Shown: positions 16,452 through 27,655 of the stretch, in pieces
Numbering within the stretch: position 1 is the first letter of the stretch
Layout: each line of letters opens with the position of its first letter
Source: Cyanobacteria bacterium FACHB-502
Lineage (GTDB): Bacteria; Cyanobacteriota; Cyanobacteriia; Elainellales; Elainellaceae
Assembly: GCA_014695325.1 (NCBI GenBank)
Contig: JACJNZ010000039.1
Coordinates: 744,001 to 808,000 of the forward strand
Direction of reading: 5' to 3'
DNA length: 64,000 nt
Program-made: the position numbers and the translations under genes
Notes under the pieces: model-generated
Told to the model about the DNA's origin: nothing
The model's input: only the letters and a program-made list of their open reading frames with translations
The model's database searches: none

Positions 16452-19426
16452 AGAGTTTGATACGCCTCCATAGGCAGGCAAGAACAAACCAGGTTTCGAT
16501 CGCCGTAGGCATTATCAATTCGCGCCACTGCTGCCCAGAATTTGTTTGCTTTCGTCCAGGCAGTTGGGTACGCTGCACGTTCCCGCGAATAAGGACGTTC
16601 CCAAGTATCCACTAGCAAAGCTGCGGCAGTGTGAGGCGCGTTTTTAAGCAAATTATTGTCGCGATCGACTTGACCTGCTTCAATTTCGCGAATTTCTTCC
16701 CGGATTGCAATCATGGCATCGCAAAAGCGATCGAGTTCTTGCAGAGACTCGCTTTCGGTGGGTTCGACCATGACTGTACCCGCAACGGGCCACGAAACGG
16801 TCGGTGGGTGGAACCCGTAGTCAATCAGCCGCTTAGCAAGGTCATCCACTTCAATGCCTGCGGATTTCTTGAACTGGCGTAGATCGAGAATGCACTCGTG
16901 TGCCACCAAGCCATTCTTGCCTTTGTAAAGCACCGGATAGTGACCCTCCAGCCGCTTTGCAATGTAGTTCGCGTTGAGAATTGCGACTTCGGTAGCCTGG
17001 GTCAGCCCCCGATCACCCATCATGGCAATATACATCCAGGAAATGGGCAAAATGCTACCGCTGCCCCAGGGTGCTGCCGAGACTGCGCCGATTGGATTGC
17101 GCTGGGAGTCGCTGAACATTTCCACCACCGCATGCCCCGGCAAAAAGGGAACCAGATGCGTCTGGACACCGATCGGACCCATGCCCGGACCGCCGCCACC
17201 GTGGGGAATACAAAAGGTTTTATGCAGGTTCAGGTGACACACATCCGCACCAAAATCTGCTGGACGACACAGTCCAACCTGCGCGTTCATATTCGCCCCG
17301 TCCATATAAACCTGTCCGCCGTGGGCATGGACAATCTCGCAAATTTCGCGGATGCCTTCCTCAAAAACACCGTGAGTCGAGGGATACGTCACCATTAACG
17401 CCGCCAGGTTTTCCCCATGCTGCTCCGCTTTCTGGCGGAGGTCGCCGATATCGATATTGCCTTCGCTGTCGCAGGCGATCGGCACAACTTTCATGCCTGC
17501 CATGACTGCGCTTGCCGGATTGGTTCCATGCGCCGATTCAGGAATCAGACAAATTTTGCGGTGTCCTTCGCCGCGCGACTCATGATACTGACGAATCACC
17601 AGCAGCCCCGTATATTCCCCCTGCGACCCGGCATTGGGCTGAAGCGAAATTCCGGCAAATCCTGTGATCTCAGAAAGCCACTGCTCTAATTGCCGAAACA
17701 TGATCTGATAGCCCTCTGTCTGATCGATCGGCACAAACGGATGAATCTGTCCAAACTCTGCCCAGGTAATCGGAATCATTTCCGAAGTGGCGTTGAGCTT
17801 CATCGTGCAGGAGCCGAGTGGAATCATGGCTGTGGTCAGCGACAGATCCTTCGACTGAAGCCGATAGAGATACCGCAGCATCTCGGTTTCCGATCGATAG
17901 GCACTGAAGACGGGGTGGGTGAGGTAGGGGGTAGTGCGAGGGAGAGAGGAGGGGATGGGGGAATGAGCAGACGGGCAGACGGGGGGATGCAGGGACGACG
18001 AGAGGGGGGGGAAGAGAGCCAAGAGATCGGTGAGGTCTTGGGGGGTCGTGGTTTCGTCGAGGGTAATGCCGATCGCGTCTGTACCAATTTTACGGAGGTT
18101 GATTTGATGATCGATCGCGTTTTGAAAAATGACAGCTTGCTGACTGCCAACTTCGATGCGAAGTGTATCGAAGAAGGTTTCACTGACGATGTAGCCCTGC
18201 TGCTGAAGTTGGGTAGCGAGGTGAGCGGTCAGGGTGTGAATGCGATCGGCGATTTGCTTCAGCCCTTCGGCTCCGTGGTAGACGGCATACATTCCGGCAA
18301 TAACGGCGAGGAGAACCTGAGCAGTGCAAATGTTGCTGGTGGCTTTGTCACGGCGGATGTGCTGCTCACGGGTTTGCAGGGCCAAGCGCAGGGCGGGTTG
18401 TCCGAGGGCATCTTTGGAAACGCCGACGAGTCTACCGGGAATTTGTCGCTTGTGTGCTTCTTTTGTGGCGAAGTAAGCAGCGTGAGGTCCGCCATAGCCT
18501 AGCGGTACGCCAAATCGCTGAGTGCTGCCGATCGCGATATCGGCACCAAATTCACCAGGTGGCTTGAGCAGGGTGAGGCTGACAAGATCAGCAGCGACCG
18601 TTACCAGTGCCCCGGCTGCGTGAGCACGATTCACAAATTCCTGATAATCAAAAATTGCGCCGTCCGTCGCCGGATATTGCAGGAGAACGCCAAAAATGGG
18701 GGAGTCAGGGGAATTAAATTCAAAGGTGCGGTGGTCGCCCACAATCACTTCGATTCCCAGGGGCAGGGCGCGGGTTTTTACAACATCGATCGTCTGCGGA
18801 TGGCAGAGTTCTGACACCCAGAAAGCGTTCGCTTTGCCTTTGTGCAGCCCATAGCTCATCGCCATTGCTTCGGCGGCGGCAGTCGCTTCATCAAGCAGCG
18901 AGGCGTTGGCAATTTCCAGCCCGGTCAGATCGATCACCATCGTCTGAAAGTTGAGCAAAGCTTCCAAGCGTCCCTGAGCAATTTCGGGCTGATAGGGAGT
19001 GTACTGCGTGTACCAGCCGGGATTCTCCAGAATGTTGCGCTGAATCACCGGGGGCGTGATGCAGTTGGCATAGCCCATGCCGATAAATGATCGAAAAATT
19101 TTGTTTTTAGAAGCGATCGTCTTCAGGTTTGACAGTGCTTGTGCTTCGCTGCGCGGCTTGCCAATTTGCAGCGGACGCGCCAGCCGAATCGAGGCGGGAA
19201 CTGCCTGAGCAATCAGGTGAGCCAGCGACTCAAATCCAAGTAGAGTCAGCATTTGCTGAATTTCAGCATCGCGAGGTCCAATGTGACGGGTCTCGAAGTC
19301 CGCAGGCAGATCCGGGAGCGCAGTACGGGCTTTCCCATTCTTCGCAGGGGCAGGCTCCGCTGCAATGTTGCCGTTGGACTCGATTTCAGACGCAGATTGG
19401 AGGTCGCGATAAAAGGCTGACGACAT
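16448..19426 (-). CDS. gcvP: Glycine dehydrogenase (decarboxylating), P protein
   Basis: PLP enzyme of the glycine cleavage complex; it decarboxylates glycine and passes the aminomethyl group to lipoyl-GcvH, a step essential in cyanobacterial photorespiration. 992 residues, a full-length single-chain form. The N-terminal half starts around [17 protein letters not shown]. The C-terminal half has the PLP lysine in [18 protein letters not shown] (about K736). The longer frame to 19540 adds 38 unlikely residues; [10 protein letters not shown] is the preferred start. An unusual Ser/Pro-rich insert at about 469-500 ([19 protein letters not shown]) sits in the variable linker before the conserved YLTHPVF and is encoded by a G-rich low-complexity tract. 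gcvH lies 161 bp upstream on the same strand. Confidence 0.97.
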   Translation of the reverse strand: MSSAFYRDLQSASEIESNGNIAAEPAPAKNGKARTALPDLPADFETRHIGPRDAEIQQMLTLLGFESLAHLIAQAVPASIRLARPLQIGKPRSEAQALSNLKTIASKNKIFRSFIGMGYANCITPPVIQRNILENPGWYTQYTPYQPEIAQGRLEALLNFQTMVIDLTGLEIANASLLDEATAAAEAMAMSYGLHKGKANAFWVSELCHPQTIDVVKTRALPLGIEVIVGDHRTFEFNSPDSPIFGVLLQYPATDGAIFDYQEFVNRAHAAGALVTVAADLVSLTLLKPPGEFGADIAIGSTQRFGVPLGYGGPHAAYFATKEAHKRQIPGRLVGVSKDALGQPALRLALQTREQHIRRDKATSNICTAQVLLAVIAGMYAVYHGAEGLKQIADRIHTLTAHLATQLQQQGYIVSETFFDTLRIEVGSQQAVIFQNAIDHQINLRKIGTDAIGITLDETTTPQDLTDLLALFPPLSSSLHPPVCPSAHSPIPSSLPRTTPYLTHPVFSAYRSETEMLRYLYRLQSKDLSLTTAMIPLGSCTMKLNATSEMIPITWAEFGQIHPFVPIDQTEGYQIMFRQLEQWLSEITGFAGISLQPNAGSQGEYTGLLVIRQYHESRGEGHRKICLIPESAHGTNPASAVMAGMKVVPIACDSEGNIDIGDLRQKAEQHGENLAALMVTYPSTHGVFEEGIREICEIVHAHGGQVYMDGANMNAQVGLCRPADFGADVCHLNLHKTFCIPHGGGGPGMGPIGVQTHLVPFLPGHAVVEMFSDSQRNPIGAVSAAPWGSGSILPISWMYIAMMGDRGLTQATEVAILNANYIAKRLEGHYPVLYKGKNGLVAHECILDLRQFKKSAGIEVDDLAKRLIDYGFHPPTVSWPVAGTVMVEPTESESLQELDRFCDAMIAIREEIREIEAGQVDRDNNLLKNAPHTAAALLVDTWERPYSRERAAYPTAWTKANKFWAAVARIDNAYGDRNLVCSCLPMEAYQTL

Positions 19427-19587
19427 AGCAAAGAATAGGGCAGGGAATGGGATAGACAAGCGGCGAATAAACTGGCAGTGCGGAAGATTGCCCAAAAGGC
19501 TCATCAAACCGATGAGTGAGGTCGATCGCTTCTGCAACATTCTGCAACAAATATAGCGCAGGGAGCCAGGAGCCGTCTGCCAGAGAG

Positions 19588-19977
19588 CTACTCGCCCTCA
19601 ACCTGGGCGCGATATGCGTCGGCGGTCATTGCATCTTCTAGCTCAGCGGCATCGTTGATTCGCACTTTCAGCATCCAGGCTTCGCCATAGGGATCATCGG
19701 ACAGTTGCTCTGGGGTATCTAGCAGGGGATCATTGCGTTCCAGCACCGTTCCTGAAACTGGAGCAACCAGATCTTCAACCGCTTTGACCGATTCCACCGT
19801 ACCAAATGCTTCGCCCTTGGTGAGTGCATCTCCAACTTCCGGCAATTCCAGAAATACGATGTCGCCGAGCTGATCGATTGCAAAGGCAGTAATGCCGATC
19901 GTGGCAACATCCCCATCAAGGCGGGCGTACTCGTGCGAGTCGCGATATTTCAGGTCTTCAGGATAGTCGAATGCCAT
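19588..19977 (-). CDS. gcvH: Glycine cleavage system H protein
   Basis: 129 residues, the standard size of the lipoyl carrier that shuttles aminomethyl and electrons between the P, T and L proteins. The lipoylated lysine lies in [19 protein letters not shown] (about residue 63). The open frame runs to 20172, but the ATG at 19977 is preceded by AAGAGGG at the right distance and gives the typical N-terminus [20 protein letters not shown]. It precedes gcvP on the same strand and both are probably co-regulated. gcvT is not in the window. Confidence 0.97.
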   Translation of the reverse strand: MAFDYPEDLKYRDSHEYARLDGDVATIGITAFAIDQLGDIVFLELPEVGDALTKGEAFGTVESVKAVEDLVAPVSGTVLERNDPLLDTPEQLSDDPYGEAWMLKVRINDAAELEDAMTADAYRAQVEGE

Positions 19978-20213
19978 AGGTTCCCTCTTCAGCTTCCTCG
20001 TAAAACGAAAATCGAGTCGTTCAAAAACTAGCACTACAATTAGCAATACAACTTGTGTCTGGCAAGCAGCACAGACACCATCCAACCTTACCCTAGAAGT
20101 ATTGAATCCGTGGAGGGGTAGGCTGGAATTGGCAATTCCTGTTTCGAAGCATTGAGCCTGCGATCTTCGCATCAGTGCCTGCTGTTTTCGTGCATCACGT
20201 TTAGAAAAAGTTT

Positions 20214-22322
20214 ATGGGCGTTCGCTATACCTACACCTATGGCAGCTTTCAGCTCTGTCATGGCAAAGCGTTTCCGTTTGGAGCATCGGTTGTCCCCGGC
20301 GGGGTGAATTTCTCGATTTACTCAAATCATGCGACTGCTGCAACCCTGGTGCTGTATCACAAGGGAGCCGCCGAACCCTTTGCTGAGATTCCCTTTTTGC
20401 GAGAGTTTCGGCTGGGCAACGTGGTGAGTATGGTCGTGCTGGATCTGGACTACGAAGATCTGGAATACGGCTATCGCATCGATGGTCCCTACATTCCGCG
20501 AGAAGGGCATCGGTTTGACTTCAGCAAGATTTTACTTGACCCCTACGCTCAGGCGATCGGTGGACGGGGAGTCTGGGGTGCAACGCCGCGAACCCAGGAT
20601 CTCTATCCCTATCGCGCCCAGATTGCGACCGAGGATTTTAACTGGGAAGACGATCGCCCGCTCGAAATTCCTACCGAAGATCTGGTGATTTATGAAATGC
20701 ATGTCCGGGGGTTTACGCGCCATGCTTCGTCGGGTGTGACCGCAGACAAACGGGGAACCTACGCCGGGCTGATCGAGAAGATTCCCCATCTGAAGGATCT
20801 GGGGGTAAACTGCGTCGAGCTGATGCCGATTTTTGAATTTGACGAGCTGGATAATCCCCGTCTCAATCCGCTGACAGGCGAACGATTATTCAACTACTGG
20901 GGGTATAGCACGATCGGGTTTTATGCACCCAAAGCAGCCTACGCCTCAGTACCCGGTCAGCAAGTCAATGAACTCAAAAACCTGATTAAAACGCTGCACC
21001 ATCACGGCATTGAAGTGATTCTGGATGTCGTGTTTAACCACACCGCCGAAGGCAACGAGCAGGGGGCAACCATTTCGTTTCGCGGGCTGGACAACAAAAC
21101 CTACTATATGTTGGCTCCCGATGGCAGCTATTACAACTTCAGCGGCTGCGGCAACACGCTCAACTGCAACCATCCGGTCGTGCGAAACTTTGTGCTGGAC
21201 TGTTTGCGCTACTGGGCATCGGAATATCACATCGACGGCTTTCGGTTTGATCTGGCTTCAATTTTGGGACGTGCACCAAACGGGGAGCCGCTGATCAATC
21301 CGCCGCTGCTAGAAATCCTGGCTTATGATCCAGTGCTGGCAAAGTGCAAGCTGATCGCGGAAGCATGGGACGCAGGCGGTTTGTACCAGGTGGGGTCGTT
21401 TCCGCGCTATCACCAGCGTTGGGAAGAGTGGAACGGCAAATATCGCGACGCAATGCGAAAGTTTCTTAAGGGAGACGGTGGAGTCAGGGAGATTGCGCTG
21501 CGGCTGCAAGGTTCACCCGATCTCTACGCGAAATCTGGCGGGACGGTAGACAGCTCGGTGAATTTCATCACGGCACATGATGGGTTTACGCTGGTAGATT
21601 TGGTGTCTTATAACGAGAAACACAACGAGGCAAACGGCGAAAACAACCGGGACGGCGCAAACGACAACGAAAGCTGGAACTGTGGTGTGGAAGGCGTGAC
21701 GGCTGACCCCGATATTCTCAATCTACGCCAGCGACAAATGCGAAACGCGATCGCCCTCCTGATGATGAGCCAGGGCATTCCCATGATTCTGATGGGTGAT
21801 GAAATGGGTCGATCGCAGCAGGGCAACAACAACACCTACTGTCACGACTCAGAGCTGAACTGGCTCAACTGGAATCTGCTGAAAAGCAATCTGTCGTTCT
21901 TCCGCTTTGTGAAAAACTGCATTGCCTTTCGCCACGCCCATCCCATGCTGCGAAATCGGCAGTTCTTTACCGGGGAAGACTACATGGGCTATGGCTATCC
22001 CGACGTTAGCTGGCACGGTGTCGAAGCCTGGAAGCCAGACTGGGCAGATTACTGCCGCACGCTCGCCTTTCTGCTCTGCGGTAAATATGCCAAAGGCGGC
22101 ACTGAACCCGATGATTTCATTTATGTGGCAATGAACACGCATTGGGAACCCCATTCCTTTGAGTTACCCCAACTGCCGATCGGCTTTAAGTGGCATACGT
22201 TTGTGAATACCTTTGCGAAATCACCGCAGGACATTTACGAACCTGGAACGGAACCGCCGATCGTGAATCCGAAGCAGATTTTCGTGGGAGAGCGAGCGAT
22301 GGTGGTGTTGGTGGGGAGGTAG
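20214..22322 (+). CDS. glgX: Glycogen debranching enzyme (GlgX/isoamylase, GH13)
   Basis: 702 residues. It hydrolyses alpha-1,6 branches of glycogen limit dextrin. An N-terminal CBM48-like beta domain (GASVVPGGVNFSIYS, about 23-110) precedes the GH13 barrel. Catalytic motifs are DVVFNHTAEG (about 270), GFRFDLAS with nucleophile D346, LIAEAWDAGG with acid/base E383, and FITAHDGFT with D456. The C-terminal beta domain ends EPPIVNPKQIFVGERAMVVLVG. It stands alone, divergent from gcvH with a 236-bp shared upstream region. The gene ends in a purine-rich G tract (22310-22345). Confidence 0.96.
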   Translation: MGVRYTYTYGSFQLCHGKAFPFGASVVPGGVNFSIYSNHATAATLVLYHKGAAEPFAEIPFLREFRLGNVVSMVVLDLDYEDLEYGYRIDGPYIPREGHRFDFSKILLDPYAQAIGGRGVWGATPRTQDLYPYRAQIATEDFNWEDDRPLEIPTEDLVIYEMHVRGFTRHASSGVTADKRGTYAGLIEKIPHLKDLGVNCVELMPIFEFDELDNPRLNPLTGERLFNYWGYSTIGFYAPKAAYASVPGQQVNELKNLIKTLHHHGIEVILDVVFNHTAEGNEQGATISFRGLDNKTYYMLAPDGSYYNFSGCGNTLNCNHPVVRNFVLDCLRYWASEYHIDGFRFDLASILGRAPNGEPLINPPLLEILAYDPVLAKCKLIAEAWDAGGLYQVGSFPRYHQRWEEWNGKYRDAMRKFLKGDGGVREIALRLQGSPDLYAKSGGTVDSSVNFITAHDGFTLVDLVSYNEKHNEANGENNRDGANDNESWNCGVEGVTADPDILNLRQRQMRNAIALLMMSQGIPMILMGDEMGRSQQGNNNTYCHDSELNWLNWNLLKSNLSFFRFVKNCIAFRHAHPMLRNRQFFTGEDYMGYGYPDVSWHGVEAWKPDWADYCRTLAFLLCGKYAKGGTEPDDFIYVAMNTHWEPHSFELPQLPIGFKWHTFVNTFAKSPQDIYEPGTEPPIVNPKQIFVGERAMVVLVGR

Positions 22323-22427
22323 GAGGAAGTAAGGAGAGGCGTCGAAAAGTCTCTTACTAAACTTGATTATTTTTAATATTGCTTAGGATAATGTAATGAT
22401 TGGTAACCGTGAATCAGGAGTTTTTCC

Positions 22428-22883
22428 GTGGCAGGATTTATTGGATTTATTAAGGGCTTATTTCGTTCTAAGCCGAAGGTTGAAGCCGTTGAATTACCTG
22501 CAACCGATGCCCCTCAACCGCAAAATAAAGCCGGTGTGTACTATCTCTCACCCGATGACGCCAGAACCTATGGCAATGTGGAATATATGCGATCGGTAAA
22601 ATCGATTCGCCGTACGTTTTCGAAAAAGAAAGTCGGCGAAGACAATGAAATGATTCGCACGATTTCCGCACTGGAAATGCAAAAGGCAATGCAAAACGGT
22701 CAAGCTGTGCCGATGCAGCCCAGGTCAAATGGAACCGCGAATGGGGCGACGAATAGCTCGGTCAATGGCGCATCTACTCCGGCTCCTAAAGCAGCTGAAA
22801 CTCCCACAAATACTGAGCGTCGTCGGGCAGATGGCGACATGGATATGTTTCGTAATATGGCACGCGATCTGAAAAAACGCTAA
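22428..22883 (+). CDS. Conserved cyanobacterial protein, unknown function
   Basis: 151 residues, starting at GTG with AGGAG eight bases upstream. A short amphipathic N-terminus (MAGFIGFIKGLFRSKPKV) could sit on a membrane. Then comes a conserved-looking core YYLSPDDARTYGNVEYM and a basic stretch SIRRTFSKKK. A low-complexity Asn/Gly/Ala segment (about 97-125) follows, then a charged tail ending MFRNMARDLKKR. No enzyme motif is visible. It lies 68 bp upstream of ndk on the same strand. I recall similar cyanobacterial proteins annotated only as hypothetical. Confidence 0.75.
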   Translation: MAGFIGFIKGLFRSKPKVEAVELPATDAPQPQNKAGVYYLSPDDARTYGNVEYMRSVKSIRRTFSKKKVGEDNEMIRTISALEMQKAMQNGQAVPMQPRSNGTANGATNSSVNGASTPAPKAAETPTNTERRRADGDMDMFRNMARDLKKR

Positions 22884-22951
22884 TCTTCCGTTGCGGGAAA
22901 CCTTCTAAGGTAATCTGAAAACTGGAGCGTTCATTAACGAGGAGTCACCCT

Positions 22952-23401
22952 TTGGAACGGACATTTCTTGCTGTAAAACCCGACGGTGTGCAGCGTGCGA
23001 TCGTTGGCGACATCATTCGTCGTTTTGAAACCAAAGGCTTTACCTTAGTAGGGTTAAAGCTTGTGAAACCCAGTCGAGAACTCGCAGAACAGCATTACGG
23101 TGTCCACCGGGAAAGACCTTTTTTCGCTGGACTGGTCGAGTTCATCACTTCGGGTCCAGTTGTAGCAATGGTTTGGGAAGGCGATGGTGTGATTGCGGCT
23201 GCCCGCAAACTGATCGGCGCAACCAATCCGCTAAACGCTGAACCTGGCACGATTCGCGGCGACTACGGCGTCAGCATCGGACGGAATATCATTCACGGCT
23301 CTGATGCACCCGAAACTGCACAGCAGGAGATTAGCCTCTGGTTCAAGGACGAAGAACTGGTTTCTTGGCAGCCGACGATCACGCCCTGGCTGTACGAATA
23401 G
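22952..23401 (+). CDS. ndk: Nucleoside diphosphate kinase
   Basis: 149 residues, the normal length. It transfers the gamma-phosphate of ATP to other nucleoside diphosphates through a phospho-histidine. The catalytic H115 lies in NIIHGSDA, and the N-terminus [15 protein letters not shown] is the family signature. The start codon is TTG, supported by GAGGAG about nine bases upstream and by the conserved N-terminus. A terminator candidate follows at 23473. Confidence 0.97.
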   Translation: MERTFLAVKPDGVQRAIVGDIIRRFETKGFTLVGLKLVKPSRELAEQHYGVHRERPFFAGLVEFITSGPVVAMVWEGDGVIAAARKLIGATNPLNAEPGTIRGDYGVSIGRNIIHGSDAPETAQQEISLWFKDEELVSWQPTITPWLYE

Positions 23402-23472
23402 GGTTACTTTAATCTAGTTCTATTGATTCTGGCAGTTTTTCCAAAATTGATTGCTTAGAATCAACATTAAAT

Positions 23473-23506
23473 ACCCCCTTTCCGATTCACAGGCGAGGGG
23501 GTTTAT
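23473..23506 (+). terminator. Terminator candidate after ndk
   Basis: ACCCCCT (23473-23479) pairs with AGGGGGT (23496-23502) over a 16-nt loop, followed by TTAT. The stem is strong; the T-run is short. It lies 72 bp after the ndk stop. Confidence 0.55.
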
Positions 23507-23604
23507 CATGCGGCAGGTTGTCAATTTGCTTATCTTCTTTTGCCTATCCAGTGTGGCGTTGGCAAAATCCGTCATGATAGACAAGATCGATCGCTTTATT
23601 CGCT

Positions 23605-24102
23605 ATGACTGAAAAGCCGTATAAGCTGCTGTTTGTTTGCCTAGGAAATATCTGTCGATCGCCTTCTGCCGAAAACATCATGAATTACCTGATTCGGCAG
23701 CGGGGGCTTCAGGAGCAAATAATCTGTGACTCGGCTGGCACTTCGAGCTATCACATTGGTAGTTCGCCCGATCGCCGGATGACGGCTGCTGCTGCCCGAC
23801 GTGGGATTGTGCTGGAAGGACGCGCTCGCCAGTTCAAGCCGCGGGATCTGGAGGAGTTTGATTTAATTCTGGCGATGGATAAGGACAATTACGCTGATAT
23901 TTTGTCCCTTGATCCAGAAGGAGCCTATCACGACAAGGTAAAGCTGATGTGCGACTTTTGCCGTCATCACCGCGATCGCGAAGTGCCTGACCCCTACTAC
24001 GGCGGCGAGTCAGGCTTTAACGATGTAATTGATTTGCTGCTCGATGCCTGTGAGGGATTGCTCGCCCAGATTACTCAGCCAGATTTCCAGCAGAAATTCT
24101 AA
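23605..24102 (+). CDS. Low-molecular-weight protein-tyrosine phosphatase
   Basis: 165 residues. The P-loop VCLGNICRS gives nucleophile C12 and R18, and the general-acid loop is VPDPYYGG near residue 130. This is the class I cysteine phosphatase fold shared with arsenate reductases; the DPYY loop favours a phosphatase. In bacteria such enzymes dephosphorylate tyrosine kinases or sugar enzymes; the target here is not evident. Its stop codon is only 3 bp from that of convergent dedA. Confidence 0.92.
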   Translation: MTEKPYKLLFVCLGNICRSPSAENIMNYLIRQRGLQEQIICDSAGTSSYHIGSSPDRRMTAAAARRGIVLEGRARQFKPRDLEEFDLILAMDKDNYADILSLDPEGAYHDKVKLMCDFCRHHRDREVPDPYYGGESGFNDVIDLLLDACEGLLAQITQPDFQQKF

Positions 24103-24105
24103 AAA

Positions 24106-24714
24106 TCAGGCTCTTTTCTTAGCTTTGCGATAACGGATAAACCAGACGATCGCCCCTACCGCAACTACAAGCAGCGCAATCTTGGAAACCGGGGCCAAAT
24201 ACTCCTCGACGAGCGTATAGTTATCGCCCAACACATATCCGGTAAAGGTCAGCAGGGATACCCATGCCAGCGTTCCTAGCGTTGAAAAAATTAGGAACGG
24301 TGCAAGTCGCATTTCGCTAAAGCCTGCGGGCAGGGAAATCAGCGTACGAATCCCGGGAACCAACCGCCCGAAGAAGACTGCCTTTGTGCCGTGGCGATAA
24401 AACCAGTGCTGCGATTTGGTTACTTCCTCTGATGAAATGCCCAGCCATTTGCCGTGGCGATCGAGCCAGCCTTTGATTCGCTCTTCGCCCAGGATTTTGC
24501 CCAGGTAATACCAGGGAATTGCGCCCACCATCGTGCCCACGACTCCGGCAAGCACAGCGGGAACAAAGCTCATTTTGCCCTGAGCCACCGTGAATCCGGC
24601 AAGCGGCATGATTAGCTCAGACGGAATTGGCGGAAACAAATTTTCCAGGAACATGAGCAGCGCGATTCCCACATAGCCGAGGGAATTCATAGTGTTCGTA
24701 ATCCATTCAGCCAT
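24106..24714 (-). CDS. DedA-family membrane protein
   Basis: 202 residues, a member of the DedA/SNARE-associated (VTT) family, polytopic inner-membrane proteins linked to lipid flipping and membrane homeostasis. Visible hallmarks are the ENLFPPIPSELIMPLAG segment near residue 25-41, the F/YxxR-like motif FFGRLVPGIRTLISLPAG (about 115-132), and a basic C-terminus RYRKAKKRA. The frame extends to 24777, but that would run into the ahcY terminator at 24754-24775; the ATG at 24714 has AAGGA upstream. It is separated from ahcY by that terminator and so probably has its own promoter. Confidence 0.92.
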   Translation of the reverse strand: MAEWITNTMNSLGYVGIALLMFLENLFPPIPSELIMPLAGFTVAQGKMSFVPAVLAGVVGTMVGAIPWYYLGKILGEERIKGWLDRHGKWLGISSEEVTKSQHWFYRHGTKAVFFGRLVPGIRTLISLPAGFSEMRLAPFLIFSTLGTLAWVSLLTFTGYVLGDNYTLVEEYLAPVSKIALLVVAVGAIVWFIRYRKAKKRA

Positions 24715-24753
24715 GAGCAGGTTCCTTTTTGGTGCGACGATAGCGATCGTATG

Positions 24754-24775
24754 AAAAAGGGCAGGCAATCTGCCC
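24754..24775 (-). terminator. Intrinsic terminator after ahcY
   Basis: On the minus strand GGGCAG (24775-24770) pairs with CTGCCC (24764-24759) around a 5-nt loop and is followed by TTTTT. It lies 31 bp after the ahcY stop and also argues for the shorter dedA start. Confidence 0.9.
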
Positions 24776-24805
24776 ACCCCTTGTTTAGCGATTCACATTC
24801 ACAAA

Positions 24806-26098
<1,293 letters not shown>

Positions 26099-26150
26099 TT
26101 ACGCGGGAAATCATCTTCACTAGCTTAACCGATCGATAGAGGAGAAATGT

Positions 26151-26597
26151 CTACTCATTGGACTTTGCGCTGGTCTGGCTCCTGGCTTTCAACGTTTCGA
26201 GATCTTGCCGCACCCGATCGAATCCGGCGACATTGTCTTGCGCTAGATACTGCTCGCTGGCTTGCAGTAAATCCCCGATCGCTTCATTAAGCTGACGCAG
26301 ATTTGCCGTTGCCCGACCGCGATTATGGTACGCCTCTGCGAAACCAGGGTCAAGCTGAATCGCCCGCCGAAAGCAGTCGATCGCCTGGCGATATTGGTTC
26401 GCCCCAAAGGCAGTACAGCCTTTTTCAAACTGGAGTGCAGCCTCCTCGTTCAGGGTGGGCGGCGTGGGGCAAATCGCTTCTGCAAAAATGATTTCTAAAC
26501 TGCCCCTTCCTCGATATGCCCGCACCATTGACCCCAGCCCAAAGGCAAAGATGAGCGTGATGAAGAGGAGCCAGAGGATGAAGGGAAGGGGTTCCAT
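26151..26597 (-). CDS. Membrane-anchored TPR protein
   Basis: 148 residues. One N-terminal hydrophobic helix (FILWLLFITLIFAFGLGSMV, about 6-25) is followed by two tetratricopeptide repeats (about 55-125). The best repeat is YRQAIDCFRRAIQLDPGFAEAYHNRG in outline. It is probably anchored in the inner or thylakoid membrane with the TPRs in the cytoplasm, acting as a small protein-binding adaptor. The partner is unknown. It lies between ahcY (70 bp) and the LapA-like gene. Confidence 0.85.
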   Translation of the reverse strand: MEPLPFILWLLFITLIFAFGLGSMVRAYRGRGSLEIIFAEAICPTPPTLNEEAALQFEKGCTAFGANQYRQAIDCFRRAIQLDPGFAEAYHNRGRATANLRQLNEAIGDLLQASEQYLAQDNVAGFDRVRQDLETLKARSQTSAKSNE

Positions 26598-26769
26598 AAG
26601 GGGGAGTGGAGAAATGGGGCAAGGGTTGTGGAACGGGAAGTTTAGGGTGAGTCGCTTGTTTTTTAAGCGGATGGGGAAGGGTGAAAGGTTTGTGGGGGAG
26701 CCTTAGAGAGATCAACGCTAATTCGTCAAGTCTTCCCAATCCCATTCCTGCACTAAGCCCCTCATTCCC

Positions 26770-27594
26770 TCACCGTCTCCGCTTCCAGTCTCCTTCATCC
26801 TCATCAATGAAATCCCAATCTTCCTCATCTGAATTAGCCGCACGAGAAGGCGGAGGCGGAGAAACTTCTTCAGGATCAGGGCGAAACGGTGGGGTAATCA
26901 CTCGAAACTCGGCATCGTAGACGCTGTTGCTGCGCGATGGGGGCGGTTCGTCTTCGATCGGTTCTTCAGGCGGACGATAGCTGTAAGAATAGACAGAACC
27001 CGATTGCGATCGGCTCATGGGCTGCTGATCAGTTTCAAACTCAGTGCGAGGCTCAAAGCCTTTGCGATAGGGGATTGGCTCGGCATCCGGAGGCGGCTGA
27101 CGACGAGGAGCGTCTTCATAGCCCTGCCAGTCTTGCCAGGCGGGGTCTTCTCGATCGCGCGCGGGAGTTTGTGCGCCTTGGAAGGGGGTAGAGCGAGGGG
27201 CGGGTTCTTCCCAGTCATCCCAGGCAGCAGAATCCTGTGCTGGCGCGTCCCAATCATCGCTGCGATTGCTGGGCTTACGAGGAGTCGATCGCCCTGTTTC
27301 TGTCGAAGCGGCTGACCATCCTCCGGTGCGAAAGCGGCGAAAACGATCGCCGATCGGACGATTCTCCGGTCGAGGAGCCGCAGCAACCCGCTTCACCGGA
27401 CGGGAGAGCTCGATTAAGCCTGCCATTACAATCGTTGTCAATGCGCCTGCCCCGATCGCCCCAATCACCCAAAAGGCAAGCGGAATCGCCAGGGTCGGGA
27501 CTCCCAAAATGACCAGCGGCACAGGAGCCAGGTTTTGGACTGCAAAGAGGGCAAGGCTCCCCAGAATAGCAAGCAGGAGCAGGAGTCGAATCAT
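26770..27594 (-). CDS. LapA-like two-helix membrane protein with disordered acidic tail
   Basis: 274 residues from the ATG at 27594; the frame extends to 27687, but that would overlap the end of ubiX. Two hydrophobic helices (MIRLLLLLAILGSLALFAVQNL, then about 27-62) resemble the LapA/YciM-partner fold. The remaining 200 residues are predicted disordered: Arg/Pro-rich first, then acidic with repeated Trp-Asp motifs (DDWDAP, WDDWEEP, WQDWQGYED) and a C-terminus DEEDWDFIDEDEGDWKRRR. Its function is unknown; the acidic Trp repeats look like binding motifs. It follows ubiX by 61 bp. Confidence 0.75.
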   Translation of the reverse strand: MIRLLLLLAILGSLALFAVQNLAPVPLVILGVPTLAIPLAFWVIGAIGAGALTTIVMAGLIELSRPVKRVAAAPRPENRPIGDRFRRFRTGGWSAASTETGRSTPRKPSNRSDDWDAPAQDSAAWDDWEEPAPRSTPFQGAQTPARDREDPAWQDWQGYEDAPRRQPPPDAEPIPYRKGFEPRTEFETDQQPMSRSQSGSVYSYSYRPPEEPIEDEPPPSRSNSVYDAEFRVITPPFRPDPEEVSPPPPSRAANSDEEDWDFIDEDEGDWKRRR

Positions 27595-27655
27595 GGGCAG
27601 GGTTTTGCTGAGCGATTTTGTCTCAAGTCTATCTTTCTTGAGGAAATTCCCTGCA

